DNA from: Amaranthus tricolor
Taxonomy: Eukaryota > Streptophyta > Magnoliopsida > Caryophyllales > Amaranthaceae
Reading direction: 5' to 3'
NCBI RefSeq assembly: GCF_026212465.1
Contig: NC_080057.1
Location: 25,298,647-25,362,646 of the forward strand
DNA length: 64,000 bases
The notes under the pieces: generated by a model
Database searches by the model: none
What the model was told of the DNA's origin: nothing
What the model saw: only the letters and a program-made list of their open reading frames with translations
Program-made: the position numbers and the translations under genes
Shown: positions 1-13,700 of the stretch, one piece after another
Layout of the letters: each line of letters begins with the position of its first letter
How positions within the stretch are numbered: the first letter of the stretch is position 1

Positions 1-3000
1 ACCCTATCCTCATCAGGATCAATTGCTTCTTCATTGTCTTCACCATGTAAGAGCTGTGGGGAAAAGGAACCATCCTCCGCTCCTGACTCCTCAGCTTCCT
101 CGTGTGTGATGGGTTCTGGAGAGAATGCCCGAACATCTACACACATTACATGGTTCAGTAAACTATACCAACACAAAGTAGTCTATCTCGAAAACAAAAG
201 TATACTGGACAGTGAATTCATACCTTTGAGTTCTTCCTCAATTTCTTCCTCTTCAATCTTTTCCTCCTCAAATTCCAAGTGTTTATCTTGAAGGGGCTGC
301 TCAAGGCGAAACAAATGTCTCCTCAGCATCTTGGCATGGATTTCCTTAAGACAAGCCTGCAGATTAATAATTGCAATTGTTTTCCTATCAACAAACTTTT
401 CACAAATCTCAAACTAAACTCAAAGCATATACAATTGGCACTTAGTTTGGATGTACAGATACACACCTTTGCCTTATAAATGTGAAGCCTTTTAATTACT
501 ACTTCCCAAAATTCAACCACTTTTGCTTTTCCAGAACGCATGTCTGATTCAATTTGTGTTTGTAGTGCCACCAACTCTTTGTAACTCTGGCCTTCCAAGA
601 AGTTTCTGACATCTGTTTCAATACTCGAATGCAGACCTCTTTCTTCAGCAAGTAACTCAGCTGGAGGTTGCTCCCCACGCACTCTAGCTCGATCAATTGC
701 ATCCTTTCTCCTAGCTTCACCAAGCTCCCACTCACAAACCACCATCAAAGCCTGTCAAATAAATGCATTAATTAAGTGTGTTTCAACAATCCAAACATCT
801 ACATAATTAAACTATGATCTTGATTCATGAAGAATACTTTAAATATAAGTCCAAAACAACTAGAGAAGTATTTAACCCTTGTGCTCAACGCATTGAAAGG
901 GTTGAACAAAGGTGACAGGAGCACAATGCAATATTCCAGCCAGAATAAGAAAGCAGCGAGTGAAGAATTGCAATATGGGCTACCCTAAGATATCGCACCA
1001 ATGGGATTTTGCACAAAGATAAAGAAATGACGGGACCATTTGAATTGTGTGGATAATTAAAAGAGAGTTGAAATGTGTGGATGAGCATAAAAGGAAATGG
1101 TGGGGACATTTCCATAAAAGCAAATTGTAGTAAAGTAAAAAGGACAAACTAAAAATGAAAGTGTGGGGATCTATTGGGGACAGAGGGAGTAAGTAGTTCA
1201 AATTCATTCAGGGTTCACAATATTAGCTTCAGCCAGTTATGGCACAGAGTATGCAACTCGAAATCAAGAACTTTGGAAGAGGGACTAAACTTCAAAAACA
1301 TACGCGCAGGCACTTTTTAGAGGAATACACCAACAAATCGGGTATATGATTTTAAGGGGTCAACTTCCAGAGACCCCTCAATTTTCGTTGTATCTACTAA
1401 TGTATTTCCTAACGTTCAGTAAAAGAGATCAACTAGGTCGTTCCACAAAACCTGCAACAATCCAGCAACATTCATCAACAGTAAAGTCTATTCAAAAATT
1501 AAAACCATTAAGGTAGCAAATTGGACAATTGCCATCACAACTATTAACATAACTACCACATGCCAACACCACAACTTGCAAAAATCACCTGTGCCCATTT
1601 CTCCGCTTATTTAGACATTTGAAATGCCACAATGTACTCATATTTAGCATAGCACTTGATACTAGAGGAAATTTTAATAGCTACCCCTCTGATCAAATTG
1701 TGTAAACAGAAGTCTGTTTCTTACAGAAAATAAACCCTGCAAGAGATCAGTTTGCTTGCCCCGAAATGCTGGCAAGCTGAAGACATACTGTAAATAAAAT
1801 TTTCATACACCCTCAAAAGATTTGTCTCTCATTCTTTAAAAGAAACCTCAAACATCTACCTGATAACTTAGTAGGAGGTCAAGATAATACCCCTTTCTAT
1901 TTGCACTTTGGGCCCTGATTTCTCTTACTATCCCCTCCTTTTCAAGAGCAGCAGTCAACGAGTCATGAGAATCACTAACCCCGGTAACCCTTCCTTAGCT
2001 ACCCCTTAATTTTCCTGCCATTCTTTATAAAATATCCCAAAGTTCTTTCCAGCGAACTTAAAGACACTCCCCTTCCTCTGTGCTCTTTAGGCCCACTATT
2101 TCCTATACAATTTTGGACATCACATCGGCCTTTATCCTCTCAAAATTCCAATTCTATCTCTTACTACCCCCTTAATTTTTGTGATCACTAGTCAAATTGT
2201 CATTCCTCATCCGCCCCTTGACTCCTTCGCAAAAACAAAAATCAGCAAACCATCATTATCTTCATCACCTACAGCACTCCAACATAACTTTTAACTTCAA
2301 TCATATCTTTACTACCATTCTTCCCATGCGTCAACTATGCTCCTGGATCGTTGCAGCTAAACCATCACTCCACCAATACTTCTACTCTTATGTTACTTCC
2401 CTTCATCAAAAAAGCCCCTCCAAAGCTCGTCCTCTTTAGCCACTTCTGATTCCCCCACCCCGTTTTCCCCATCCTTTTTCTCCATAACAATTACAACTAT
2501 TACCACAAGGGAATGACAAATAACTACACCAATCTTATATAATCATCAGTCTTAATGAGACTTAGCTTTACAAACCAAAGCAACCTGAACTTTGAACATT
2601 CAGTAGTCTAATTCAAATCCCAAATCAAAGCTATGGCAAATAAGTTAGAACCACTGTCTAATGATAGATGAATTACTTCTCTACGTAATTACTGACCATT
2701 TGGATGAGAGAGCAATGAGTGCCTGAGATATGACAGATGAGCTAGAGAGAGAGATCATGGTCACAGTAAATTGGTAGAAATAATGACGACACATAAAATG
2801 GACATTGTTGATATTTCATCCATGCTTTTGCATAAAACATATACTCTAGAATATTGCCCACTTCCTAACATATAAAATAAGAGGGGTCAGCAGACAATTC
2901 TCTACAGAGGAAAGTGAAGTTCCCCTAACTAGAGGATAAAACTCTCAAAAATTCAGTTTTAGGAACAGTTTCTTGCATACCCCAACATTTTGGAAGACTT

Positions 3001-4266
3001 TTTGGAAGTTTAGATTTCTTACCCTCTCTTTTTAATTGGAATTTGTAATTTCCTAAGATACTGATAGCTCTATGGAAGATATTTTTTTGTTACGAAGTTG
3101 ACGGTTCTGTAAGTAGTTTTTTGAACAGAATCATCAAATATTTAGATTTTCAGCAGCCTTTTACGCAATAATGCAGCTCATATATACTATAAAACATATC
3201 TATTAGAAATTGCGTTCTTAGTGATACCACAGGAGCAATAGTGTGCTTACAGCAAGAGAAACTTGTAAACAATTTTCAGACATAGAACAGATCAATACCT
3301 CCCAATACTCCACATGAGTTGGAGTTTCCCTATCTAATCCAAGATGCAATTTTATATCATCATGAAGCTCCTCAATTTCTTTCGCAGTTAAACCCTGCAT
3401 TCAAATCATCAACAGACACATTTACATTAACAATTCTAACAAACATCAAATTAACACAATTCACTAAACAATAACCAAAAAATTGAATTTGATTGCAATG
3501 TTCTTACCTTGAAAACCATGTAGGGTTCATCCAATTCAACATCGAATTCATCCGATTCATCAAGATACTTAGTAAGGATATCAATCGGTTTCGTTCTCCC
3601 TTCCCGCAACCTAATTTTAGACCTAACTTTACTCTGATCAAAATGAAACTCTTCCTCTTTCTTCTCAAAATCATCAGCTTCAGCCCTAGCTCTTTCTCTC
3701 TGCAACATCATCATCTCCTCTTCTCTTTGAGCCTTTTCCAATGCTCTCTCTTCTCTCCTCTTCTTCACTTTCTCAATCTCCGCCATTCGCTCTTTCTGCC
3801 GCTTCTTCTCAGCTTTTACCGTAAATTCGTCTAACGGTACTCCACGAGTAACATCTTTCTCAATCTTCTTCCTCCATACAAATTTCTCATTGAGGTTCGA
3901 ATCACCGAACGGGTTGGAATCATTCGAGTAGCCCGACACAGTCTGAGTTTTGAGCTTCTTCGCAACTCGCATCGCTTTTTTCTGCGCTTTTTTTGCGAGA
4001 TATTCCTTTATCTCTTCCTCTGACACTTTCCTCTTGCGTTTTCTTCTGTCATCGGAATCTTCGGAAGATTCTCGAGAGCGTTCTCGACGGCGGCGGCTGC
4101 TGCTTCTGCGATGGGGGCGACTGCGACGGTCAGAAGAAGAGGCTGAGTCATAATCAGCCTCGGACGGTGAGTCGACGGAGTCAGAGTCGTCATCGGAGCG
4201 CCGCCGTTCTCTTCTCCGGGAGGAAGAAGATTGTTTTTCTCTCGCACTTCTCTCGTGCCTTGTCAT
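1..4266 (-). CDS. CTN: Splicing factor cactin, 5' part of gene (3' end beyond window)
   Basis: Cactin is a conserved nuclear protein associated with the spliceosome. Exons on the minus strand: 3508-4266, 3299-3394, 467-751, 224-356 and <1-136. Phases close at every GT-AG junction (253, 32 and 95 codons, then 133 nt and a partial exon). The first about 80 residues are Ser/Arg/Asp-rich (RS-like). A highly charged Lys/Glu/Arg stretch follows, with an asparagine-rich SNDSNPFGDSNL region near residue 118. The middle exons carry the typical cactin mid-domain strings LTAKEIEELHDDIK, THVEYWEALMVVCEWEL and PAELLAEERGLHSSIE. The last visible exon is acidic. The conserved C-terminal cactus-binding domain lies off the left edge. 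The start at 4266 is the first ATG before the RS-like region. Intron 2 (752-3298) is 2.5 kb, unusually long here, and holds a MITE remnant. The protein family is confident; the symbol is by homology recalled from Arabidopsis. Confidence 0.95.
1000..1191. mobile_element. Stowaway-like MITE remnant in cactin intron 2
   Basis: The right end reads gacagagggag followed by TA, matching the ends of the better-preserved elements at 11941-12180 and 50692-50908. The interior shares the string ttaaaagagagttgaaatg with the 11941 copy. The left terminus is not clear, so the start is approximate. The rest of the 2.5-kb intron (752-3298) shows only pyrimidine-rich AT sequence and no other feature I can support. 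Confidence 0.5.
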
Positions 4267-5295
4267 TTTAGACAGATTTGATTTGGGTGAAAACCAACAG
4301 AAGGAAAGGAGACTATAATTTCTAAAACAAACTGTTTTTTATCTGAGCTTGTGGTAAGTTTCTACTCGCTGTTACTAACATTAAATAATCATTAACGTGA
4401 GTTAAAAAGTCAACTTTTTAATGGATTGTTGAATTATGTTTTTGACTTAGCTTCATAATCGTTTGATGAGGTAAGTTTTTACTTGCTGTTACTATTAGCG
4501 AATAATCCTTAAGATTGATTTACTTTTTCCGCGAAGGTGTAGTTAAGGTGAATATTGAGAGGTATGCTAACGCATACTTATGCTACCTGATTGTTGTCAT
4601 GTTGTTTGATGATATGATTAGCGATGAGATTCAGATACTTAGCTCTATATTATATTAGAGGATCAACCTTCAGAGTGCATCTGAGCTTATAAGTAGAGAA
4701 TTGGGACACTAGGCTACTTTTAGCGAGGCTTATATTTTGTATCAAAAAAAACCTTTAAAATATAAGATATAAAATATATTTAGTTTATATTTTTAATAAA
4801 ACATATTAATAAATTATAGAAACTAAAACCTTTTAAAGCGAAAATTGTCAAAATAAACCAATTTTTACTCTATTTGCTAAAAATAAATTCAATAATTATT
4901 TATTTTCAAATAAATCCACCTATTTGGTATAATTGTTGAAAACAAACTTAATAATTATTTATTCCGAATTGTTTGAGTTACAAAGAAACTTTGAAGATGA
5001 TTATAAACAATATGCTAGCTTATTATCGACAAACATAACTAATAGGTACATTTATTTAATAATAAATAATAAATAATAAATAATAAATAATAAATAATAT
5101 GTAAATAAACGGATCCAACAAAAATTAATTTATCATTTACATTTTTTTTCTTTTTAAATACAAATAATATATAAAATTTATAGGAACAAAGCATTTTACT
5201 TCTATCATCCAAACAAAGCTCCTGATTACTTCTATAACTATTTCAATATTTCTCCAGCGAAACGTAAAAGGGTCTCAACTTGCATTACATTTCCA
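4267..5295. promoter_or_regulatory. Divergent intergenic region between cactin and the small membrane protein gene
   Basis: About 1.03 kb separates the two divergent start codons, so promoters for both genes must lie here. I see no clear TATA box that I would assign to either gene. The middle is occupied by a foldback repeat (about 4847-5125) and by a 7-bp microsatellite of unit taataaa (5059-5098). Confidence 0.5.
4847..5125. repeat. Foldback repeat family A, copy 1
   Basis: Contains aaataaatccacctattt-type sequence and its near reverse complement, with ttatttattt blocks between. The same mixture occurs at 14918-15182, 29800-30010, 42872-43075 and 49600-49800. Boundaries are approximate. 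It also contains the taataaa microsatellite at 5059-5098. Confidence 0.5.
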
Positions 5296-8200
5296 ATGGC
5301 AAGTCAAAGCACTGGAAATGGCAATGGCGGTGCAGGATTCAAAGCAAAACTAGAGCATTTTCTCTACAGCGGGGATAAGAAGCATGTTTTCGGTGGCCTT
5401 GTCGTTATCACTGCTGTTTTCGCCGTCCCTTGGTACTTCATGACTCGAGGTTTTTCTCTCTTCTACCTGGTTTCCTTTTATCATTTATTCAAACTATTAT
5501 CTACGAAATGTTATTTGAATGTTGTTATGAGCTTTGTGTACTTCATTGTGGTGATATGGTTTTGGAAATTTCCGATTAATTTGTTGTTTTTAATGTGGGT
5601 TTATCTTCATTAGCATATTGGCAATTCCGCCATTGTAGAGTTGTTGGATTCATTTTATGTTGGTGATTGATGTCATATTGTTGTTGTATAGCTGATTGGA
5701 TAAGAATGAATGAGGTTTTTCTAATTAGGGTTTAATTTGTTTGCTGGAGTTGATCTCCTCAGCTGCATTTAGGGTTTAGATACCGTAAATTAGGAAATCA
5801 AGGTTGCAAGTTTGCAAATTGAAGACATGTGCAAGATGTTAGCTTGGATGCTAGACACAAGGGTGGGCCTAGCTGTACTACAATGATGTACAACATACCA
5901 TTACTCCAATATTACTAAGCGCGTCGGTATCTCCTATCTGGGATTAGTGGGTTAGATGTATGCAATCTTACTCGTGTAATAACAAAGAGGTTATTTTTTT
6001 ATTGACCTTTTGACTGCACAAGCTTTAGCTTATAGCATATGATCCAAAGATTCATTTTACTATAGGATATATTCCGAAACCAAATAACCTTACTTCTTGA
6101 CTCCTTTGAGAATGAACATGTGAGGTATGTTATTTCAATTCTTCGTTTAGATAGAAATTGATGTAAGGTTAAAAAGGAAGATGGGATAAAAAGTATTGAT
6201 GAAAGGGGAAGCAAAATGTTCATTCTTCATGTAGATAGAAATTGAGTTGATATGGAAAGGAAGGGATGAGATTAGATAAAAAAATCAATCGGCCATTTAT
6301 TTCTAAGAAACAGAATCTTTCTAGAGTTGGAACGAAGATCATGAGCTTTTCTCACCTCTTTATTACTTGAACATGAGCAACATTTATGTTCTTCTAGATA
6401 ATGTATCACTTGATTTTTATAATATTGAAAAAAGAAGATGCATAACTTGTAAGGGATGGAGCTTTGTCAAGATATAAGCAAACAACATTGAGTCTTGGAC
6501 TCTTTTCGACTTCTAATATAAACCATAGACCGATGATTACCCATTAAAATTCCTCCAAACATCTTCTCCCTAGTTGTTATCCAAACAAAGGATATTTCAC
6601 CCATCTAAAATTGTCTCCTTTTTCTTTCATTTGTAATGTGAAAAAAGTGCAATGCTGTTGGTGTCAAGAAAATGTCCATATATGTCATGGCTTGTATCTA
6701 AACCAGGTAATGATTTTATATATTTTATTTTTAAAATGTTCGGAGTCATTCTTTATTGAGAGACTTGAATCGTGTAGGGATACTTATAAGTAACTTCGAT
6801 GTTTACTACTTTGATGCTATAGAAATATAGATGATTACATATTTGAACTTGACAATGGCATCACGGTGGAATTGAAATGAAAACAAAACATTTATATTTT
6901 CTTGTGACGTCTTACTCATTAAGCTATAACACTTCCATTCATTTGTGAGAGATAAGAGTTTTGATTGATACTTTTAAAACTTGTCTGGAAGTTAAAATCT
7001 GACTCGTGGCTCTAGTTTGAAATACGATTTTTCTTTGAGCATGAGATTTATGATTGTCATTTGGCACTATACAGTTTCAGAATTCAGACATATATGCTAT
7101 TAACTAAACCATGGTTTCAGATATAACTGTTAACTCGTCATTTTATTAATCAATGAAAAGCAATTTTATTAGTTAACTATGTGAAATTAGGTAATAACAA
7201 AAAACAAAGTTTAAAGGACATGATCAAAAAGAGTAGATTTGATTTGGGAAAATCAGTAGAAGTTAGATTAAATAGGATAAAGGGAACAGTGCACTAGTAC
7301 TTTAAGGAGTGGCAGCTTGGCATGCTTGCAAGTTGCAACTTTCTCTTGTCCACTTCTATTTCCTTGTATCATGAGATGTTGTAGGTAGCTAGTCCTGAAA
7401 ATGATAGTATGAAGCCAACAAAAAGGTACTTGGATACCAGTATACCTTGGTATTCTTTAGTTAATTCTTCGATTTCTATATTTATCAGTATTGCATCAGT
7501 GACACTCTTATTTTGCCGCATAGCTTTCAGATATATCATGGAATGCCAATTGGTGGATTGATCTTGTAATTTGGGCATTGGTTTCTTGAATATGCTGTTT
7601 GAAACTTTAGCTTGAAAGATATCTAGATACTCTCATGCAAAGCTGTTAAAGGTTGTCCGAAATTAGGATCTGCGGAGTAGTTTTATCATTTATGTAGTAT
7701 GTTTGTGTTTCTGGAATCTGGAACGGTGTACGTTGATAGAGTTGGATTTGTCATTAGGAAGAATTCACATGTCTTGATCTTTATTCAACTAAGTAGCTTT
7801 CTTTAAATCAAAAGGCTGTAGTTTTGAGATTCTAAAGTCTGTATATAGGCATGCACGATGGAAGGTTGAGTAAATCTAAATTTGAGTTGTCTCTACCTCT
7901 CTGACTTTCCCTAGAATCCTTTTTCTTGCACTTGCTCTAATGTGAACATATGAAGCCAAGACAACATCAATGCATACTATGAGTCAGTGGACATTAAGCC
8001 AATGAGGTGCTTGGATTGTTAGGATTTTAGAAATTTTACACTTTTAGGGCGTGTTTGGATGAAAGGAAATGAAGGGAAAGGAAGGGGAGGGATTTGGAGG
8101 GAGGAAGAATTTCTTATTTGGATAGTAAAATGGAAAGGATGGGATTTGTAGGGGAGGGAATCAGAAGGATTTGATGGATACTTTTTGTTAAGGTTCGAAT

Positions 8201-8771
8201 CTCTCTAAAGTTGGAAAGATTTAAAGGGAAAAGTCCCATATCCCTTCCTTTCCCTTCTATTTCCCCTATACAAACAAGAGCTATTTCTTTTCCCTTTCTT
8301 TCCCTTCCCTTCCTTCCCCTTCTCTACCTTTCTTTTCTCTTCAAAATTGTTATCCAAACATAGTGTAAGGTTATTTATGAGTAGATGATAGACAAAAGTG
8401 AATTTCTTGTGAGTTAAACAAACAATAGATTATTTAAAAGTGGCCTGTTTCGTAAGTTTTTTAATTTAATTTTTCCTTGTTAAATATTATTGTTATTGTT
8501 ATTGTTATTGTTAATGCTAATGCTAATATGTAATGTGTAATGTCGAATGTAGAATGTCCAATGTCCAATGTTTTTTTTTTTTTTTTTAAATTTTTTTTTT
8601 TATTTTTTTATGTTTTATGCTTTTTTATGTATTATGTATTATGTTTTATGTTTATGTTTAAGACCTGTACCTTTCTCTTTTGAAGGTTCAAAGCAACATT
8701 CTCATCAAGATTATTTGGAAAAGGCCGACAAAGCAAGAAATGCACGTCTTTCTTCATCTTCAACTAAATGA
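5296..8771 (+). CDS. Small single-pass membrane protein, 79 aa, conserved plant type of unknown function
   Basis: Two exons: 5296-5449 and 8686-8771, joined by a 3.2-kb GT-AG intron. The codon split across the junction (G|GT) restores a glycine and the product is 79 residues. The N-terminal about 15 residues are Gly/Ser/Asn-rich. A single hydrophobic segment (about residues 31-49, VFGGLVVITAVFAVPWYFM) is followed by a basic, charged tail with the string HQDYLEKADKARNAR. I recall uncharacterised plant proteins with the same layout (short tail, one membrane span, SHQDY...KADKAR) but cannot name a function or organelle. The intron holds a 320-bp MITE and simple repeats. The acceptor at 8684-8685 follows a T-rich tract. 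The reading phase and the match of the tail make the gene model firm although the role is unknown. Confidence 0.82.
8046..8367. mobile_element. MITE with gtgtttggat-type terminal inverted repeats (family B)
   Basis: The left end starts gggcgtgtttggatgaaagg and the right end finishes atccaaacatagtg, with purine-rich left and pyrimidine-rich right arms that pair. The same layout is seen at 56085-56402, with the shared internal string acaaacaagag, and a looser relative at about 54830-55085. It lies in the intron of the small membrane protein gene. Confidence 0.7.
8489..8600. repeat. Simple repeats: (TTATTG)n, taatgc/aatgtc arrays and poly-T
   Basis: About four TTATTG units are followed by degenerate aatgct and aatgtc units and then a long T run. 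This is low-complexity intron sequence about 90 bp upstream of the exon 2 acceptor. Confidence 0.75.
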
Positions 8772-9302
8772 TACAAACTTTACTTGTCATAGTGCTATAC
8801 TCCAATGGATCTAGGCAATACAGGAAATCTTTATGAGCTTAGTTTCAGAAAATATCGTTTTGTTGTTTGCCCCATGATTGCAATATTTTTTTCCGTGTTT
8901 ATTTTAAGAACTCAGCTAGTGATCGATATTTTTGGATCCTAGTAAGAGGAAATATCAAGATTCTACTTTTTGTGTTTTTCATATCACTTGTTATTGAACC
9001 AATAAGTGATTCTAAGTGAAGAATTGAAATGCAATAAAAAAGCGTAAAATAATTAATGATGATTTTTTTATTATCATACTCAGAGTATTCTCACCCATGA
9101 AAAACTATGATCAGGGTCTGGCGAGGGAAGGAAGGTGGCAATTTATACCCTAAAAGAGAGTGTGGTGAAAGAGTCCCTCAACTGGTAGCTTAATTCTAAC
9201 ATGTTTTGCACTCAAGATGTGGGTGTATACAAGTTCGTTTTAAATTTTGGTATTTGTGATTGGATCATGCTCATGTTTACATCTTTTGGGTCTTTAGTAA
9301 AA

Positions 9303-9538
9303 CATTGCGCCATCGACATGATCACCATCATTATTGCATTGCACCGTGAATACTACATTGCACCATCGTCACGATCGCTTTTAGCTTCACACTGTGATCA
9401 CCGTTACTCCGTTAGTATCACATTTCATGATCGCTGTTAGCATCACATTGCACTATCGTCATGATCACTATTAGTATCACATTGCTGATTGCACCATAGT
9501 CACGGTTACCATTTATATCACATTACACCATCGTTACA
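9303..9538. repeat. Degenerate minisatellite, unit about 33 bp
   Basis: Repeated variants of attgcaccatcgtcatgatc and gttagtatcac occur six to eight times with indels. The array is clearly periodic but diverged. No open reading frame spans it convincingly. Confidence 0.65.
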
Positions 9539-9617
9539 TTTGCCTGCTAGTACTTCGGTTATTAATAGTTATATTTCTGTTTTTCACGCTATCTAATGCA
9601 CAATTTCATCTTTGATA

Positions 9618-9876
9618 TTCCCTCTAATTCACTACTAATGTTCCATTTATTTTTTGGACATTATTCATCACTTACACTTAATTTGTATTTTATTACTAAT
9701 CTATAAGTTAAAACATAGTTAAGTGGGATCTTGTTTGATTCATCTTAATGTAAAGATTATTTATATCAACTTTCTATAATTTTTAATTACGTACAATTAG
9801 AGATATTATGGATTGAATAAGTACATTGGATAAAGTACGTAAAGCAAATAGAACATTAGTAGTGAATTTGAAGGAG
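9618..9876. mobile_element. Stowaway-like MITE with TA target duplication
   Basis: Flanked by TA on both sides. The left end ttccctctaattcactacta pairs with the right end, whose reverse complement is ctccttcaaattcactacta. It is about 259 bp, and the interior resembles the elements at 34316-34568 and 45216-45468. Confidence 0.75.
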
Positions 9877-10778
9877 TATCTTTAATTTAAAATGATAAAA
9901 AAATTCTAAAAAATTAATACTATGAAAATATGCATCAAGACGAATCAAATAAGATCCTACTTGGCTATGTTTTACATTATACATAGGAAAATATATGCCG
10001 AACAAGACCAATTGATGAATAGTAATTACTATAAAAACTATAGCAACTATTAAATTTCAAAGGAAGTATGTAATCATCAGAGATTTGGTATTATAGATTG
10101 TTGTTTATTCTTGTAAAGTTGTCTAGCCATTATCAATGATTTTATAAGGAACATTGAAGAATTGACAATGTTTACTAATTTTAAAGGGTAACATGGTTAG
10201 CTTTTACATATTTCTAATTTAAATGATGAACAAAATTACCATTAATATTGTTACAATTGCTCCACATGTCATAAGAAAACTTTGTAACACAAATTCATGT
10301 GAGAGGCGGTCTCTTTAAGAGACCATCTCTAATTGATCAGCTTATTATCAGTTTTGTTTAATTAAGTTTTAATGGGTTGTGCCTGAGACACGTCTCTCAA
10401 GGAGGCGATCTCTCAGGAGAAAAACTAAACTTGTAATAGTTGCAAAATCATTGCACTTGTAATTTGCCTTTTTTTTCTTCAAAAAGTAAACAAAAATGTT
10501 CATTTCCTCTTATAGGGACTAATAATCTACAATACCTGCCATACAAATTTGAGTACTACACTAGCACTACATGAATAATGTACATCAGGAACAGTTTCAG
10601 ACTCCAAACTGGTGACTCGCCCTCCAAGCAAAATGAAACTCAGCTTCCAACAGATCGAAATTTCGTACGAGATTTACGAAACGAACATAAAAAAAATCGA
10701 AGGCCTTGCCAATCAACCGTGATACGGATTCATGAAGTGAAAATTGGGCTTGGGTATTAGTTCGAATCAGAAGGTTAG

Positions 10779-13700
10779 CTACATGATCAGAAACGTTATA
10801 ATCTGTGCAATAAGCGCCTTAAAGAGAACAGGTACGACTCCAACGAGAACATTTTTGGACAAGCTGCTCATACTTGGCTGTCTGGCATTAATGAACTCAT
10901 CCCTACCAAATGTAATCGAGACGTTGACAGACATTGAACCTGAAAAACAAAAAAGATAATCAACACACCGGTGAGCCATGGAGGAAGCATATTGGTCGTC
11001 TCACGTCATTTTCGGATGACAAGACATTTAAATTGAGCATAATATGGAAGAAATCAAAACATGTGGATCATATTGCAGTTCATATTCGATTAGTTGCTCG
11101 GTTTTTTAAGATGCACTATATTCCCTTTGGGAATTCGGGAATTTCTCAGATGAGTGAACCAATTCTATGGTATATTTTCCATTATCAAGTTGGCTGGCGG
11201 ATTGAGACCAATGTAATCTCGGTTGCTTCATTATCCTCCTCACCATAGTGTAAAAACAAGGCCGCATCGCATCGCGTTGGTTGCATTGTAAAGGATTTTT
11301 AAAACAACGAACTGAGAGTTCCCGCGTTGTAAAGGTGTAAAAAAACCGTGTTTTGGTCCATATCACGGAATATCTTTTGGTTTTGACTGATATTTAAACA
11401 TTGCAATAAACGCATCACTCTCGAAACTGCATCACCGTTTCGTAGATGTAATTGCGACTGTTACAGCATTTTTACTCTATGCTCCTCATTGTAAGGGTAT
11501 GCCTGTCCTTTGATGGCTCCATTATACCTCTCTTTTTTTGTGTGCCCATGAAAAACAGTGCAATAAAAAGAGAGTTTATTCAACCACATGCCGTTACTCC
11601 GATGCTATTAAGTAATTGATCATTGAAAAAAGAAATCCGATCACTTCAAGGTTTGGGTTCAAACTTCTGAATTACCACTTGACGAAGTAGATGAACTTAC
11701 AATCATAATTAGCCCATCCAATCCTTTGATGTGTTAGATCATAGACAAAGATTTTATCTTTCAAAACAAGATCTGCAGAAACACAAGAAAAACATCACAT
11801 TGCTACTTTAAATTACACAATTAGCAATTTAGCATGACTATTAATCCCGGATGAAATGCACAAAAAGAGAGTGTAAAGCCGGTATGCGTAATATTGTAGC
11901 AGTCAAGAAGTAACATTTTATGATACCCAACACATACATACCTCTGTCCTGTATAATTTGCATCAAAGACAAAATTGTTTTTTAAGAAAAAGGTGGATAA
12001 TGTTAATAGTTAATAAATGAAGAGAGAGAATGAATTGTGTTGATAAAATTAAAAGAGAGTTAAAATGTATGGATTAGATTAAAAGGAAGTGGTGGGCCAT
12101 AGTCCAAAAATAGAAATGAAGAAAATTAAATGGGACGGACCAAAATGGAAAATGTTGTAAATTAAATGGGACGGAGGGAGTATATAGAATAGATTAGGGA
12201 CTACGAGAAAACAAGGGTAACGAAACTACGAAGGTTAGGCCTTTCACATTCTTATCAATCCTTGTACTGTAGCTAATTTCTATGCTCTCAGGCGCATTAT
12301 TCCAACTTGAATTGCCATTTCAAACCCAAAGAATCGGGCTACAATATCTTTAAAGCTCTTTTTTTGTCGGAGAATCCCCTAGGCAAGAGAGAAGGGGAAA
12401 TTGATCCTTCCTGTAGTTGGTGAGAATCGAACTCTTGTCACAACTCACAAGGGTGAAATGGAAAGCCTTCAAACAGTAGGCTGACCAATGATTCTCATAT
12501 CTTTAAGGCTCTTACTCCAACAGAAATTAAACATAAATAGTACCATATAAGTGACAAACCTCCTAAAATGGTAGCTCCTTGGTCTTGAGCTTTCTGAAAA
12601 CCCATGCACCATAAAACTGCACCATCCTGTTTAAGTAAATGGCACAGATCATAAGAAAATAACATTAACAATAAATTCAACCAAGAAAAAATAGAATTCC
12701 ATGTGGTGATCCTGCGTTTGTTTTTTCCAAAATGTTTTTAAAAGTCGTGTGGTGACCACGGGCTTCCAATTTTCCATGTGCTAGAAAAAATGTTAAGTTT
12801 TTGGTTAAATTAAGTACTTATTTTGAGTGGATTTCGAAATATGTGATTAGTTAGGGCATGTGTTTTTTAAAAAAAGTGTCCTTACGTTGGGTAAAAATAG
12901 CATAAAATTAACAAAAAATATACTCTTTTGTCTACCACGTGGAAAAGTTGGAAGGTTAAGCTCATGGACTAAAAAAAGTTTGTCTACCACATGGAAAAGT
13001 CGAAAGTTCAAGATTATCACAAAAAATTTCTCAAAAATATATAATTCTAGATACAGTGAAAAATGATGACTGACCACAACGCCCATCTTTAAAAGGTATT
13101 CTTCAGGTCTCAACACCATGGATGCACCACCAGCAAAGTTCAAGCTCACAAATGGAAATATATCGCTTAAACTAAAAATAGAAAGCACATTAAATTTAGA
13201 TTATACCACCCAAACAGCGGAATTTCACAGATAATAGGTCAAGGAATCAGAAGGACACGCGAATAAACACACCTTGTGTAGACCAAGTAACATTGGTATC
13301 CTTTGTAATTAAGAGGTTTGGTAGAATGTGACACTGCTACGTCCGTTACCTGCATAGAAATTCAATAATAAAAAAAGTAAAATCCTTTAATCCATTAAAA
13401 TTCTTGCATTGTCTAATTCAACTCTCAACTGGAAAAACGTGCCACGATCAAGAATTACACCAGATCTATACCATATACTAGACAACCACTCTAAATCGTA
13501 TCATACTACCAAAACCAAAATCGAGCAAAACTATCTCTACAAGAAGAAAAAAGACGAAGTAAACGAACCATCAAGGGTTATTTTTGAGTTTGAACAACGA
13601 AGATAGATTTCAAGTATCTATTTCCATTTTCCAATAATGTCACAAACTCAAATAGACTCACCGCTTTAATAAAAGGGTCATAAGCTTCTTCAATCAAATA

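Larger units (their letters stand above)
8772..10778. other. Intergenic region between convergent genes
   Basis: Two kilobases between the 3' end of the small membrane protein gene (plus) and the 3' end of the aspartic protease gene (minus). It holds a degenerate tandem array (9303-9538), a Stowaway-like MITE (9618-9876) and a short gagaggcggtctctttaag-type repeat near 10300-10430. I see no gene. Confidence 0.6.

Noticed and set aside
3493..4271. Plus-strand open frames opposite cactin exon 1
   Set aside because: They are shadows of the charged, codon-biased cactin exon, which has full family support on the minus strand.
12362..12500. Possible tRNA or SINE (gagaatcgaactc... words, also near 27420-27535 and 39370)
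   Set aside because: The words recall a tRNA T-arm, but I could not build a cloverleaf or find A and B boxes at proper spacing. It is probably a dispersed repeat.
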